NCBI GenBank assembly: GCA_902728285.1
Contig: CACVBU010000917.1
Coordinates: 1-64,000, forward strand
Direction: 5' to 3'
Length of the DNA: 64,000 nt
Source of the DNA: Clytia hemisphaerica
Lineage: Eukaryota > Cnidaria > Hydrozoa > Leptothecata > Clytiidae
In this document: positions 44,480 to 55,915 of the stretch, piece after piece
Layout of the letters: each line of letters begins with the position of its first letter
Numbering within the stretch: position 1 is the first letter of the stretch
Program-made: the position numbers and the translations under genes
The notes under the pieces: generated by a model
Seen by the model: only the letters and a program-made list of their open reading frames with translations
The model's database searches: none
Told to the model about the DNA's origin: nothing

Positions 44480-44871
44480 GGATATCTTTTTGTAAATTGA
44501 ACGTTATTTTGAAAGTTAGGTTGGTTGGGTTGGTTATCTTTTTAATTTTTTTTTATTATTTATGCAGGCTCCTTTTTCTTAGATTTTCTTAGGGAATATA
44601 CTAACAGGGTGGAGTTTGAGGACTTGAACATACGTTCACAGGGGGAATTCACAAGTTTTCATGTTTTTTATTAGATTTGTGGTCTTTCGACCGAACAAGA
44701 TGAACCATAACCAAAGTGTGTGTGCATGTTAGTTGAAGATGTATGTTAGGTGTTGACGTCTTAGTACATTGATGGATCTGATGTGCATGTTATTATCATT
44801 TGGTGAAGGTTTTCCGTTGCATCCTTGTCGTGGTTTTGCAGCTGAAAGTATTAAATGTGCATGGTATCTTT

Positions 44872-45425
44872 TTAAGTTATGAAAAACGACTGGAACTTGG
44901 GAACTGGGACTTTTTTATGATCTATAGATAGTTGTAGGCTACAAATGCTATTAGCGCTCCCTCTGAATTTCGATGTTAAATGACAGTGCCTAAGCACCTT
45001 CTTTTTGTTGACATAATCAGGATGATTAGGGTTACGGATGAATGATTCATTGCAAATGTAACATTTAGTAGCCTGTTCAGACACAACTGGATCAAGTCGA
45101 TTCTCATAGATAGTTTTTATCTCCTTTATCTCGCCTTGAATATAATCTAGAAATTTCTAAGCTGCATCAGGTCCAGTGTAAACATAAGGTGGTTTATAGA
45201 ATTTTTCGTCGGTCCAAGTCGATGTGTATTATTTTCTTTGAAGTCCATTATTCCTTAGCTCCACCATTTTTCGATCCCTTTATCGGTTCCAAAATGCATT
45301 CAAAGTCTCCATAGATGATGTATAGAATCTTCATCATTGGACGAGCATTGTTGAAAAAGAGTTTGTCTCTTTCGAGTTTGTCACCTTTTAGCGGAAATCG
45401 AACGGCTTGTTATCCACGATCCTGA
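44872..45425 (-). pseudogene. Old PolB HNH/exonuclease N-part, broken
   Basis: The - strand reads FFNNARPMMKIL and YGDFECILEP (exonuclease motif I region, with stops around it). It continues with KEIKTIYENRLDPVVSEQ, and the Cys-rich HNH-type segment CYICNESF..HCHLTSKFRGSAN. It parallels exon 4 of the younger PolB (20500-20960). The downstream exonuclease motifs II and III are absent; the reading ends where R3-type repeat begins. Several stops lie between 45150 and 45260. Confidence 0.7.
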
Positions 45426-45754
45426 AGCGATGTAATAAATTGTTATTATTATTTTTTTTTAACGATCAAAGTACTATGTCTTTGCTTATTCCTTTTAACT
45501 TTTCCCTAAGATTTTCTCATTCCAAAACAAAACTAAAACTACTTTGTTTGTTGAATGAGTAAAGACATTTAACGACTTTAAAATAAAAGATTTAACTTTC
45601 TCCTAGTAATACGAAGCTCTTGATAAAAAAAAACTCTTATTGACTTAATAGATTTAACAAATAAGTAAGCATCCTCTAGTAGTAAAGATGTTCAATTAGG
45701 AAGTTTAATAATTGAAAAACTACTAGATACCTTGCAATGTTTAAGTTGATCAGT

Positions 45755-45905
45755 CAGGATTCTTTCAGTTGTACAACCATGCAGACAATAGTTAGAAAAC
45801 CATGTTTGAGTTTTATGCTTATTATTGTGTTTTGCCAACAATCTATTCAAAATTTTAATCCAAACGTAATGTGAATTTTCGTCATCGTTTGCGATTAAAC
45901 CATCT
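45755..45905 (-). pseudogene. Old PolB zinc-finger exon with an empty Polinton target site
   Basis: The - strand reads LIANDDENSHYVWIKILNRL and then NYCLHGCTTERIL up to a CAAG/GTATC donor. It is uninterrupted at the point where the paralogous exon carries the Polinton, which confirms the insertion boundaries. Confidence 0.75.
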
Positions 45906-45954
45906 CTTGATTTCTATAAACTACATTAAAAAGAAAAAACAAAATTTAATAAAC

Positions 45955-46515
45955 ATGAAACAATCTGAAGTGACTTTATACAAATGTAAGTGACTGTTCA
46001 ATCGCCGGCGATTATAGTTCAATCGTAACATTAAAGTTGAAAGTAACATTACATCATTAACATCCAATCAGATTTATAGAATATCCATTTTTCCTCGACT
46101 TGACATTTCAAATGAAAACAAAGAGATAATTACATCTAATTTTATGTCATATCGTCTCTTGTTACAGAAGTTTTCTTTCTCACAAACTTGTCATAGCAAC
46201 TGATTTAATTAACTCCTTGGTAACAGCTTAAAAAAGATGAAGAGACACCATTGTGCTTCCCAATAAAGTTTATTAATGTCATCTTTTTGAATGAATGCCT
46301 ATCGGACTTATTAAGGATCAAAGAATTTAAGGAAAAGTCGTTTTAACAAAATACTTCGTAAGTCTCGAAAAAATTTTCGGAAGAAATCTTCCTTGCAAGA
46401 AAGAATAAAAAAGTTTTACTTCTAAGTTTTGTTTTAGTTTTATGACGTCCGATCAAATACCCGTTTTATTTTCAATGCCCCTGTCTCTGTGCCCAGTGGA
46501 TATCAACAGATAACA
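45955..46515 (+). repeat. Repeat segment R5, inverted copy
   Basis: Reverse-complement copy of 8440-9010 and 57710-58280. It is diverged, and the GGAGTCAATTGACTCC palindrome is partly lost. It ends where the three-fold tandem repeat begins. Confidence 0.7.
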
Positions 46516-46929
46516 GGTAATTCATAACTTTCCAAACTGCTGGGGTGGTTCAAACGGTTATGTTTTTCCACTGGGGTCATAAAATTCTATTGTTTTTTAT
46601 CCATGTTTTTATCTTTAACATTTTCTCAGCATTTCGGCAAAATGTTCTAAGAAATTGTATATTTTCGCCCGCAAGTTTTATGTTCTTAAATTCTTGACCT
46701 CGATGCCTTGTTCTCGTGTTATAAATAAACGTGCATGTGATTTGAAAACGAACAGAAAATTGATTTAAATTACATTCAGAAGGATTGAAAAGAAAGTCTA
46801 AAGAGTCTAATTCACAAAATCATTGATAGATTCCTAAATTACATCAAAATATATGGCAACATCAATTTATTACTAAAAAGAGCCTTTTAGTTATTTCCAA
46901 GAGCAGCAAGAAACTTAATTATATATATA

Positions 46930-47215
46930 TCTCTATCAAGGATATCATCAAGCACCGTCCTTAAAGGGTTGCTGATGATTTGTGTTGATGTTGAAATCGG
47001 AGGAGGAAGTATCGATCTTTGCGTTTTTAACATTGGATCGACCAGATCTTCCAATTCTTTAATATCACTACCAGTCACCTCTGTCTGGCAACCCACGGAA
47101 ACTGTTATTGGTCGTTTCTTTATGCTCTTCAAAGAACTTTATTGTCTTAAGACTGTCGACTCCTACAAAAAAGAAGAGGGTAATGATTACCAAAGTACAT
47201 TTTTTCAGTAGAGCC
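46930..47215 (-). pseudogene. Unrecognised conserved exon (SVGCQTEV), tandem copy 1
   Basis: The - strand frame runs KSIKKRPITVSVGCQTEV, then IKELEDLVDPMLKTQRSI, then ISTSTQIISNPLRTVLDDIL. A TTTTTTGTAG directly upstream would serve as a splice acceptor. A frame 5' of it (MLKAKEHLSQNPPALLKK) could be the preceding exon. I do not recognise the family. Compared with copies 2 and 3 the 3' end (RPKK) is lost in a deletion at about 46920. Confidence 0.45.
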
Positions 47216-48057
47216 GGTGGATTTTGACTGAGATGTTCTTTAGCTTTTAGCATTTTTCTCAAAAATTTCACATCCCAATCTCAAACTCTCAAAAAGTGTC
47301 TAAAATGCTTGCCTTGGTTCTGAAGCTTTTTATTAGAAAAATTCACATGATCAAATTACAGTATATAAGAAGAGTGTATTCGTCAACATTTTTAATGAAG
47401 AACTTGCCGAAATTACCCGGCAAAATTAACACTTAGTATTCAATGCTTAAAAATGCAAATTCGTCCAGATGTTTCCTTTCAAGCTCATCCTTAAACTTAC
47501 TAATCACCTTCTTATTCTCATCTGATTGGTAGAGATGACCTGTCGGATATCCGCTGAAGTCGAAATGCTCCTTGTCACTCAAAAAATCTGCTTGGAGTCC
47601 TCCGTTTGTTAGGTCAAACGGTTATGTTTTCCACTGGGGTCATAAAATTCTATTGTTTTTATCCATGTTTTTATTCTTTAACATTTTCTCAGCATTTCGG
47701 CAAAATGTTCTAAGAAATTGTATATTTTTCGCCCGCAAATGTTATGTTCTTAAATTTTGACCTCGATGCCTTTGTTCGTGTTATAAAAAAACGTGCATAT
47801 GATTTGAAAACGAACAGAAAATTGATTTAAAATTACATTCAGAAGGATGAAAAGAAAGTGGCCCAAAGAGTTCTAATTCACAAAATCATTGATAGATTCC
47901 TAAATTACATCAAAATATATGGCAACATCAATTTATTACTAAAAAGCCATTTTAGTTATTTCCAAGAGCAGCAAGAAAACTTAATTAAGAAATGAAATCA
48001 AAAGAAGTTGAAGTTTTTGGTTTTCTTTTTTATATAATAACTAAAAATAAACATAAA

Positions 48058-48330
48058 CTAATCTTTTAATTTTCGAGTTTTCTTGGGTCGGTATATATCT
48101 CTATCAAGGATATCATCAAGCACCGTCCTTAAAGGGTTGCTGATGATTTGTGTTGATGTTGAAATCGGAGGAGGAAGTATCGATCTTTGCGTTTTTAACA
48201 TTGGATCGACCAGATCTTCCAATTCTTTAATATCACTACCAGTCACCTCTGTCTGGCAACCCACGGAAACTGTTATTGGTCGTTTCTTTATGCTCTACAA
48301 GAACTTTATTGTCTTAAGAAGGCGCGACTC
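48058..48330 (-). pseudogene. Unrecognised conserved exon (SVGCQTEV), tandem copy 2
   Basis: Same exon as at 46930. Here it ends DRDIYRPKKTRKLKD before a stop, probably the natural C-terminus. The 5' part carries a one-base change near 48300 that shifts frame before VGCQTEV. Confidence 0.45.
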
Positions 48331-49199
48331 CTACAAAAAAGAAGAGGTAATGATTACCAAAGTATATTTTTTCAGTAGAGCCGGTGGATTTTGACTGAGA
48401 TGTTCTTAGCTTTTAGCATTTTCTCAAAAATTTCACATCCAATCTCAAACTCTCAAAAAGTGTCTAAAATGCTTGCCTTGGTCTAAGCTTTTATTAGAAA
48501 AATTCACATGATCAAATTACAGTACATAAGAAGAGTGTATTCGTCAACATTTTTAATGAAGAACTTGCCGAAATTACCCGGCAAAATTAACACTTAGTAT
48601 TCAATGCTTAAAAATGCAAATTCGTCCAGATGTTTCCTTTCAAGCTCATCCTTAAACTTACTAATCACCTTCTTATTCTCATCTGATTGGTAGAGATGAC
48701 CTGTCGGATATCCGCTGAAGTCGAAATGCTCCTTGTCACTCAAAAAATCTGCTTGGAGGTCCTCCGTTTGTTTAGGTCAAACGGTTATGTTTCTCCGCTG
48801 GGATCATAAAATTCTATTGTTTTTTATCCATGTTTTTATCTTTAACATTTTCTCAGCATTTCGGCAAAATGTTCTAAGAAATTGTATATTTTCGCCCGCA
48901 AATGTTATGTTCTTAAATTTTTGACCTCGATGCCTTTGTTCTCGTGTTATAAAAAAACGTGCATATGATTTGAAAACGAACAGAAAATTGATTTAAATTA
49001 CATTCAGAAGGATTGAAAAGAAAGTGGTCCAAAGAGTCTAATTCACAAAATCATTGATAGATTCCTAAATTACATCAAAATATATGGCAACATCAATTTA
49101 TTACTAAAAAGAGCCATTTTAGTTATTTCCAAGAGCAGCAAGAAACTTAATTAAGAAATGAAATCAAAAGAAGTTGAAGTTTTTGGTTTCTTTTTATAT

Positions 49200-49500
49200 A
49201 ATAACTAAAATAAACATAAACTAATCTTTTAATTTCGAGTTTCTTGGGTCGGTATATATCTCTATCAAGGATATCATCAAGCACCGTCCTTAAAGGGTTG
49301 CTGATGATTTGTGTTGATGTTGAAATCGGAGGAGGAAGCATCCATCTTTGCGTTTTTAACATTGGATCGACCAGATCTTCCAATTCTTTAATATCACTAC
49401 CAGTCACCTCTGTCTGGCAACCCACGGAAACTGTTATTGGTCGTTTCTTTATGCTCTTCAAGAACTTTATTGTCTTAAGAATGGTCGACTCCTACAAAAA
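49200..49500 (-). pseudogene. Unrecognised conserved exon (SVGCQTEV), tandem copy 3
   Basis: This copy is open from the putative acceptor through STILKTIKFLKSIKKRPIT and VGCQTEV to DRDIYRPKK. There a one-base loss changes the C-terminal reading. Near-identity of the three copies indicates recent tandem amplification. Confidence 0.45.
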
Positions 49501-49939
49501 AGAAGAGGTAATGATTACCAAAGTACATTTTTTCAGTAGAGCCGGTGGATTTTGACTGAGATGTTCTTAGCTTTTAGCATTTTCTCAAAAATTTCACATC
49601 CAATCTCAAACTCTCAAAAAGTGTCTAAAATGCTTGCCTTGGTCTAAGCTTTTATTAGAAAAATTCACATGATCAAATTACAGTATATAAGAAGAGTGTA
49701 TTCGTCAACATTTTTAATGAAGAACTTGCCGAAATTACCTGGCAAAATGAACATTAGTATTCAATGCTTAAAAATGCAAAAAAAATGCTTGCCTTGGTCT
49801 AAGCTTTTATTAGAAAAATTCACATGATCAAATTACAGTATATAAGAAGAGTGTATTCGTCAACATTTTTAATGAAGAACTTGCCGAAATTACCTGGCAA
49901 AATGAACACTTAGTATTCAATGCTTAAAAATGCAAATTC

Positions 49940-50225
49940 GTCCAGATGTTTCCTTTCAAGCTCATCCTTAAACTTATTAATCACCTTCGTATTCTCATCT
50001 GATTGGTAGAGATGACCTGTCTGATAACGCTGAAGTCGAAATGCTCCTTGTCACTCAAAAAATCTGCTTGGAGGTCCTCCGTTTGTATCCAATATGTCAA
50101 GTTTGCATCTGTCAATAACAGCTGTGATCGCTTACCAGGATACTTTCGTTTTATGTAGTTATCATGGAAGTTGTACATGTGTAGCTTACTTAGGGTGAGA
50201 ACCCTGTATATACTAGACGGTTAAG
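49940..50225 (-). pseudogene. Old PolB palm fragment with TDANL motif
   Basis: The - strand reads KLHMYNFHDNYIKRKYPGKR and then LLLTDANLTYWIQTEDLQAD, DKEHFDFS. It is the same palm region as 9600-9790 and 58850-59100, but without their frameshift before YPGK. The normally acid-rich metal motif again reads TDANL. The C-terminal part is cut into the preceding tandem repeat. Confidence 0.65.
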
Positions 50226-50565
50226 AACCAACTTGCTGATTTTCTTAGGAACTTCCATCCAAAGAAGATGCCCTTGGATTTTACTTTACAATTCCTAGTT
50301 CTATTATAGCAAGTCTCTAATTTTAGATTTAAATTGGCTATCCTAGCCTAAGAAAGGGATCAATTTTCAAGACGATAGCCAGATCCGTCTTCACATCCGC
50401 TCTATCATGAATAATGAAACGATAGCTTTGACACCCTTGCGCTTTTTACCTTCAATTGTATCGGAAAAAGCATCTTTCAAAAGAAATTCACAATGTCACT
50501 TAGATCTTTTCGAAATATCTAGACATTTCTTAATTCATATAAACTTTTCCAATATCGTCATCACT

Positions 50566-50875
50566 TCAAACTTTCATGTCCAATGCAGTAAAGAAGTTCT
50601 TGACAAAGTCGAGCTTTTTCAACTCGCTTTTAGCCAAATCAGCAAATTCTATCTCAATTTTTACATCAAAATTCGATGGATCAACGTTTGGTTCTTTAGG
50701 TGAAATATTCCTATTATCTGCTGCATGTTTTTCATTAGGAATATCAGTGATCTCATCCAAAAGTTCCATCAGCATATCATTTTGTAATTGTTGATGGTTG
50801 TTTTCTTGTTGATGGATATTAGAAGGAAGAGGATTGAGATTTTGGTTAGTAAAAGGTAAAAAGAAATATTAAATA
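50566..50875 (-). pseudogene. Second acidic-exon family, best copy
   Basis: The reading runs NINPLPSN-like peptide, QQENNHQQLQNDMLMELLDE, then PKEPNVDPSNFDVKIEI and FADLAKSELKKLDFVKNFF. It is a diverged paralogue of the PolB acidic exon (NDMLMELLDEI..LAKIELKELDF), which suggests an ancient duplication of that exon. It ends at about 50566 in a shifted frame. Confidence 0.5.
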
Positions 50876-50945
50876 TGTTTCTTTTTCTTTTTCGTTTTTT
50901 TAGGAGTTTCTTTGATCTCCTCATCAGGAAACTCGCTCGCCCTGA

Positions 50946-51407
50946 CTACTCTGACTTTTCTTTTTCCCGGTTTTTTAGGAGTTTCTTTGATCTCCTCATC
51001 AGGAGACTCACTTGCACAGCCTTTTTCTTTGTTATCTTTCCCCTGTCCTCTTTGTTTTCAATCTCTATGTTTGCCCCCACGTCCAAATCATCCTTCAATT
51101 TCATTAATTTTTTCAAAGGCTCGTCAGAGTCAGATTCCGAATCAGAAGACATTGCCTTTCTCTTACGTTTAGGCGATTTTGAAAAGAATTCTTTCCTGGC
51201 CGTATATTCACTAAAACCTGCTTCAGAACCATCAGACTTCTCACTTCTCTCATTACGCACAAGCTCTAGCAAATCCTTTGCAGTTAACCCCATAGATGGT
51301 TTGGACTTAAGCGACATACTGGCAACACCTTGGGTCACATCCTTAATCAAATTTTTCAGAGAATGCTTTCTTCTTAAATTTGGAATCGGTGCGTTCTCAT
51401 GAAACAT
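50946..51407 (-). CDS. Lys/Ser-rich acidic-patch protein, open copy
   Basis: 153 codons without a stop. The N-terminus is MFHENAPIPNLRRKHSLKNL, followed by KPSMGLTAKDLLELV, a basic cluster SPKRKRKAMSSDSESDSDE, and DLDVGANIEIE. Relative to 11922 and 61301 the last 40 codons are in another frame after about 51020, so the original Lys/Pro-rich tail has been replaced. Family and function are unknown. Nuclear localisation is plausible from KRKRK. Being repeated beside PolB relics, it may belong to the old Polinton-like element. Confidence 0.45.
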   Translation of the reverse strand: MFHENAPIPNLRRKHSLKNLIKDVTQGVASMSLKSKPSMGLTAKDLLELVRNERSEKSDGSEAGFSEYTARKEFFSKSPKRKRKAMSSDSESDSDEPLKKLMKLKDDLDVGANIEIENKEDRGKITKKKAVQVSLLMRRSKKLLKNREKEKSE

Positions 51408-51689
51408 ATCAAAAAATTTTTTCTTCTTAACATTTCCTGCCTAATTTTCGCGTAAAAAATGTCAAGTAAACAAAGCGATCGACAAGCGTAAAAGCCTCGA
51501 TAAATGTTGATACATGATAGATAAACATCTTAAATAAAAAGAAATCTTTTAAATATGAATAAAAAATCTTTCGAATGAATAAAAAGAGAAATTCGCAATA
51601 CATGTTTTATTACAGTAGAACATCCAATTTTTTTAAGTCTTCGAATGTTCTTAACATGTTCTTATTTTCACTATTTTATTATTATTATC

Positions 51690-52840
51690 ATAATTAAAAA
51701 AAGTGTATATGGATTTTGAATTAGATATTTGGGCAGCTTTCGCTTTGATCTCATGAAATTTAACGAAAAAAAATAAACAAGTAAACAAAGCAGAAAGTGG
51801 CCGTGTGACGAGCAATTCTACATTAAAGGAAGAAATAGAAAGGGCAGAGCCCCCTAAGACAATTTTTCAACATTGATTTGATGGAAGATTACAAAAACAT
51901 GTCGAATATTTTACTTTTTTATCATTTATCAATCATCTTCCTCATGTTTAGTCGTATTTTGTCATTTTTGCGTAACTTTCAGTGCAATTAATTATGAATA
52001 TTTGAAAATGCGCGACACACAGGGGATGCGGCCGTACAGTGGGACAAGATGTCGATTTGCGTACGTGCATGCTGAACACGAGACAACTATGCAGTGCCAC
52101 CGAGTTTCAGTCCAATATTTTACCCTAACAAAAAATCGTACCGAGTCTGTGAGAAAGGGGTGTTTATTTCTTTAATGTATTGAATTTAAGAAAGAAAACA
52201 TATTTTGAACGAATAAAAAGATTTTAATACCCGTCAAAACAAGTTAGCAAGTTCATAAATGATTTGAAAGATCAGGGCTAAATATTTATCAATGTAATCG
52301 GAGTAAAGTTTTGGAGGAATATTGGGAATAGCTCCTGTAAAGTACACAGTGTTTGTCAGTAAAGGTTTAACCTTCACGCTTTTGGTGGGTAATCACAGTA
52401 ATTTAGTAGGTTATTTTAATTATTTTCTCATAATGATGTTGTAATCATGTAATTAGTTGTGATTAAACAACTTTATTTTTCCAATTACATTTAATTACAC
52501 TAGAGAGCAAGACAATTATTTTCATTATTCATATATAAATGCAAAGTTACACATTTTGATTTAAATCTCATTTTATCCTTCAACTTAGTATGTCACATTC
52601 CGTTTATATACTTCGTTCAGAAAGGTTAACAGCTGAAAATCGCGTTGTTTTTTTTAATACTTTTTTAAGTCATTTTGAAAATTATATTTGAAACATAAAA
52701 AGTCACCAGATGTGTAAGCAAAAATCAAAATACAATTTAGAAAAAATGTGTGTTGTGTTTCATTATGATTTTGAATGTTTTATATGGTTAAACATTTTAT
52801 AAATGTTTTTTAGAAACATTTTATAAATGTTTTTTATAAA
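51690..52840. repeat. Repeat block R1, copy 4
   Basis: Colinear with 4830-5965, including the G+C-richer core (about 52005-52140). Confidence 0.75.
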
Positions 52841-52843
52841 ATG

Positions 52844-53134
52844 AACGATGTTAATCACTTCAGTGTTGAAAATCGCTTTTTACTGTTGTTAAGGTTAGTT
52901 TTCTCCTAGTTATATATTTCATGTTTATTAATAACGAGTTTTCTAAAATGAACGATGTTAATCACTTCAGTGTTGAAAATCGTTAGCTATCTTTTTCGTA
53001 GATCTATTTTGAATAATTATTTTGAGTTTTTTTATGTTTGATTACATATCTTTTAAATGGTGATAATTTTAAAACAGTTTAAATTTATTTAAAATAAAGG
53101 AACGATGTTAATCACTTCAGTGTTGAAAATCGTT
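52844..53134. repeat. Palindromic-core array F (3 copies)
   Basis: Cores lie at about 52844 (ends ATCGC), 52951 and 53101. The third unit of four-copy arrays is absent: the spacer after copy 2 continues with the leader of the last copy, as expected from unequal exchange. Confidence 0.85.
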
Positions 53135-53378
53135 AGATATCTTTTTGTAAATTGTACGTCATTTTGAAAGTTAGGTTGGTTGGGTTGGTTATCTTTTTTA
53201 AATTTTTTAAATATTTATGCAGGCTCCTTTTTCTGAGATTTTCTTAGGGAATATACTAACAGGTTCGGGTGGGTTTGAGGACTTACGTTCACAGGGGAAA
53301 TTCACAAGTCATGTTTTTTAATAGATTTGTGGTCTTTCGACCGAACAAGATGAACCATAACTAAAGTGTGTGTGCTTG

Positions 53379-53738
53379 TTAGTTGAAGATGTATGTTATT
53401 TGTTGACGCCTTAGTGCATTGATGGATCTGATGTGCGTGTTATTATCATTTGGTGAAGGTTTTCCGTACCTTGGTGAAGGTTTTAGGTAGTGTAGATGAT
53501 CAGCTAGCAGCAAGTATCTCTGTGCTGCCCCGTTGCTGGCTATGTAAAAATACATTGTTGATGTCGTCCCAGTGATTGTGTGTTCCACGGTGCGAATTCT
53601 CTCGGTGTGTTCTTGTCCGTATTCTCCGATTTCGTATCTTCTTGGATTTGCACCTCCGGGGACATCTATGAACAAAGTCAGTGTTGCTTTGTCTCCTTCG
53701 TATGTTAATTCGATTTTGATATCTGGTGTTGCAATCAT
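53379..53738 (-). CDS. Small conserved ORF (MIATPDIK family), open copy
   Basis: 119 codons: MIATPDIKIELTYEGDKATL, then FIDVPGGANPRRYEIGEY and FYIASNGAAQRYLLLADH, ending RRQQITYIFN. The alternating hydrophobic pattern suggests a beta-rich fold. I do not recognise a family. Compared with 17393-17715 the frame is maintained here. The copies differ mostly in ways that keep the peptide similar, which hints at past selection. Confidence 0.5.
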   Translation of the reverse strand: MIATPDIKIELTYEGDKATLTLFIDVPGGANPRRYEIGEYGQEHTERIRTVEHTITGTTSTMYFYIASNGAAQRYLLLADHLHYLKPSPRYGKPSPNDNNTHIRSINALRRQQITYIFN

Positions 53739-54059
53739 GGTGATAATATGGTGTGATGTGAATATGTAATGCGATGATAAATAATGCGATTAATAGCCTA
53801 ATATATACTAAAATATCTTCAGTATTGTAAGGAAAAACAAGTACGAACGTTTCTGTTCTGCTGCATAAAAACGGATACTTTTCCTATAAGAAAACAGCGC
53901 GGACCAACGATTTAAAGAAAACGCTTGTTGGGAAAGTTGCTCAAGTCCTGCAATGGACTGGTCGGAATATAAGATAAGGTTAGTCCTTAAGAAATATGAT
54001 CTAAATCCAGATCAAACTTATGATACGACAACTTGTATGGAGTCAGGATTCTTTCAGTA

Positions 54060-54265
54060 GTATAACCATGCAGACAATAGTTACAAAACCATATATGAGT
54101 TTTGTGCAATCTATTCAAATTTTTAATCCAAACGTAATGTGAATTTCCGTCATCGTTTGCGATTTAAAGAAGATTGACGTGAAGTTGAGCATTAAAAAAA
54201 CTCATCCTCCTCGAATCCAATGAGATTTATAGAGACATCGTTTTGTTTCAAAGACAAGTGTTTTT
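54060..54265 (-). pseudogene. Old PolB zinc-finger exon, second empty target site
   Basis: CCAAACGTAATGTGAATTTCC is continuous here. Fragments of the exon (ISLNLIG-like FEEDEFF region and NRLL..YCLHG) can be followed with several breaks. It supports the Polinton insertion site. Confidence 0.6.
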
Positions 54266-54321
54266 TTTTTTCTCCAATTCATTTAAATGATAAAACATTC
54301 TAAAGCACCCCAAAATTTTTT

Positions 54322-54735
54322 TTAAGAAAAACATGGAAATAAAATAAATAATAGAAAATAATTCTTGATCCCAAAGTCAATCTCTTGACCCATATCCACT
54401 TTTCCAATATCGTCAACTTTCTTATCCATTTCATTGAAGAAGTTCTCAACAAAGTCCAGCTCTTTCAGCTCAATTTTAGCCAAATCGGCAAAGTCCATCT
54501 CCATATTCACATTGAAATTGGATAAATCGATGTTTGGTTCTCAGGATGGAATATTAACTGCTGCTACAGATGGTTGATGAGGAACATCATCAACTATCTC
54601 ATCCAAAAGTTCCATCAACATATCATTTCGAAATTGTTGATGGTTGTTCCCTTGGACAGGAAGAGGATCGAAATTTTGATTTACATCTAGATAAGGTGGA
54701 ACAACCATTTCTTCATTTCCATAAACTAAATTAAA
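54322..54735 (-). pseudogene. Old PolB acidic N-terminal exon
   Basis: The reading VVPPYLDVNQNFDPLPVQGN, NDMLMELLDEIVDDVPHQ, MDFADLAKIELKELDF and GQEIDFGIKNYF keeps the natural 3' part of the exon. The alpha and beta palm-fused copies have lost that part. A TCAGGATGG substitution introduces a stop after NIPS. The younger PolB exon 2 ends with a related QEQEIDFTIDSI segment. Confidence 0.6.
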
Positions 54736-55289
54736 AAGAAAAAACAAAATTTAATAATTATCATTTTGTTTAAATCAAATAACTCAACTCAGATTTAAAA
54801 AAATAATAATAAGAAGAAAAAGAAATAATCCAGGATTATAACTTTTAAAAGAAACTTCACTTTCTCTATTCTCATTCGATCTTACTCTATCGTAAAACGA
54901 TCCATTTTTAAACAATGACAAGTGAATGAAAACAAAATACATTTTTGTATTTTTTATAAGCAAGTGTATGCCCCTTGGGAATATAAATATCAACAATAAG
55001 ATGAAAAAAACCATTTTTTCTAAAATTCATTCTCGTTATAAACTAATAGAACAAATTATAAGACTTTTTTTATTTTTGAGTTGTGTAATGTCCATGAGGC
55101 AGTGTCTTTATACCACAATCAAGGATATATCTTTTATCGTCGAATACTGATAAGGCTTTCTTATTAGTATGAATTGTAAACAGTTCGTGATTGAAAGAGC
55201 GTATATAAGAACCTGGCTTATAGATTGTTTTCTCATTGATCAAAGTATCTTTAAAGTTGTGAAAGTTTAGATCTTGCTTTATGATGCTA

Positions 55290-55480
55290 CCCTTGAAACC
55301 CTTGGTTTTTTTCTACTCGTCCATTATTGGTTGATTATGTTCATTAAGGCCCTCAACAAAACTTAAAGAGTACATTTTAGCCAACTTAAGACCAACAAAT
55401 TCAAACAGATGTTTCCCTTCCAAGCTCATCCTTAAACTTACTAATGACCTTCTTATTCTCATCTGATTGGTTGTGTTGTG
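55290..55480 (-). pseudogene. PolB C-terminal palm fragment
   Basis: MYSLSFVEGLNEHNQPIMDE and a degraded KDELEGKHL segment with small indels. It breaks off at about 55470 into the leader of array G. Confidence 0.55.
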
Positions 55481-55562
55481 TTTCATTATGATTTTCAAAA
55501 TTTAAAGATGATTTTGAACTTTTTTTATGGTAAAACATTTTTTTAATGTTTTTTATAAAATG

Positions 55563-55915
55563 AATGATGTTAATCACTTCAGTGTTGAAAATCGTTAGTT
55601 ATCTTTTCCGTAGATCTATTTTGAATAATTATATATATTATTTTGAGGTTTTTTATCTTTGATTACATATCATTTGTATGGTTATCATTTTAAAACAGTT
55701 TGAAATTATTTTTTAAAAAGGGAACGATGTTAATCACTTCAGTGTTGAAAATCGTTGGTTATCTTTTTTGTCAAATATTATTTCGAAGATGAAACATTCT
55801 TTTGAGGGTTTTTTATGTTTGATTACATATCTTTTAAATGGTGATCATTTTAAACCAGTTTAAATTTATTTAAAATAAAGGAACGATGTTAATCACTTCA
55901 GTGTTGAAAATCGTT
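55563..55915. repeat. Palindromic-core array G (3 copies)
   Basis: Cores lie at about 55563 (AATGAT variant), 55723 and 55882. R3 follows at 55950. Confidence 0.85.

Larger units (their letters stand above)
46545..49960. repeat. Three-fold tandem repeat, unit about 1.06-1.17 kb
   Basis: CAAACGGTTATGTTT..CATAAAATTCTATTG starts units at about 46550, 47612 and 48776. Each unit holds the - strand exon described separately and ends with a PolB palm fragment (KDELERKHLD region, about 47455-47600, 48615-48770 and 49935 onward). The first unit lacks about 100 bp at 46920. About 150 bp at the end of the third unit (49633-49775) is duplicated at 49781-49940. Confidence 0.85.

Noticed and set aside
48083-48394. 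+ strand 103-codon frame repeated in the tandem units
   Set aside because: It is antisense to the SVGCQTEV exon. Its conservation follows from tandem copying.
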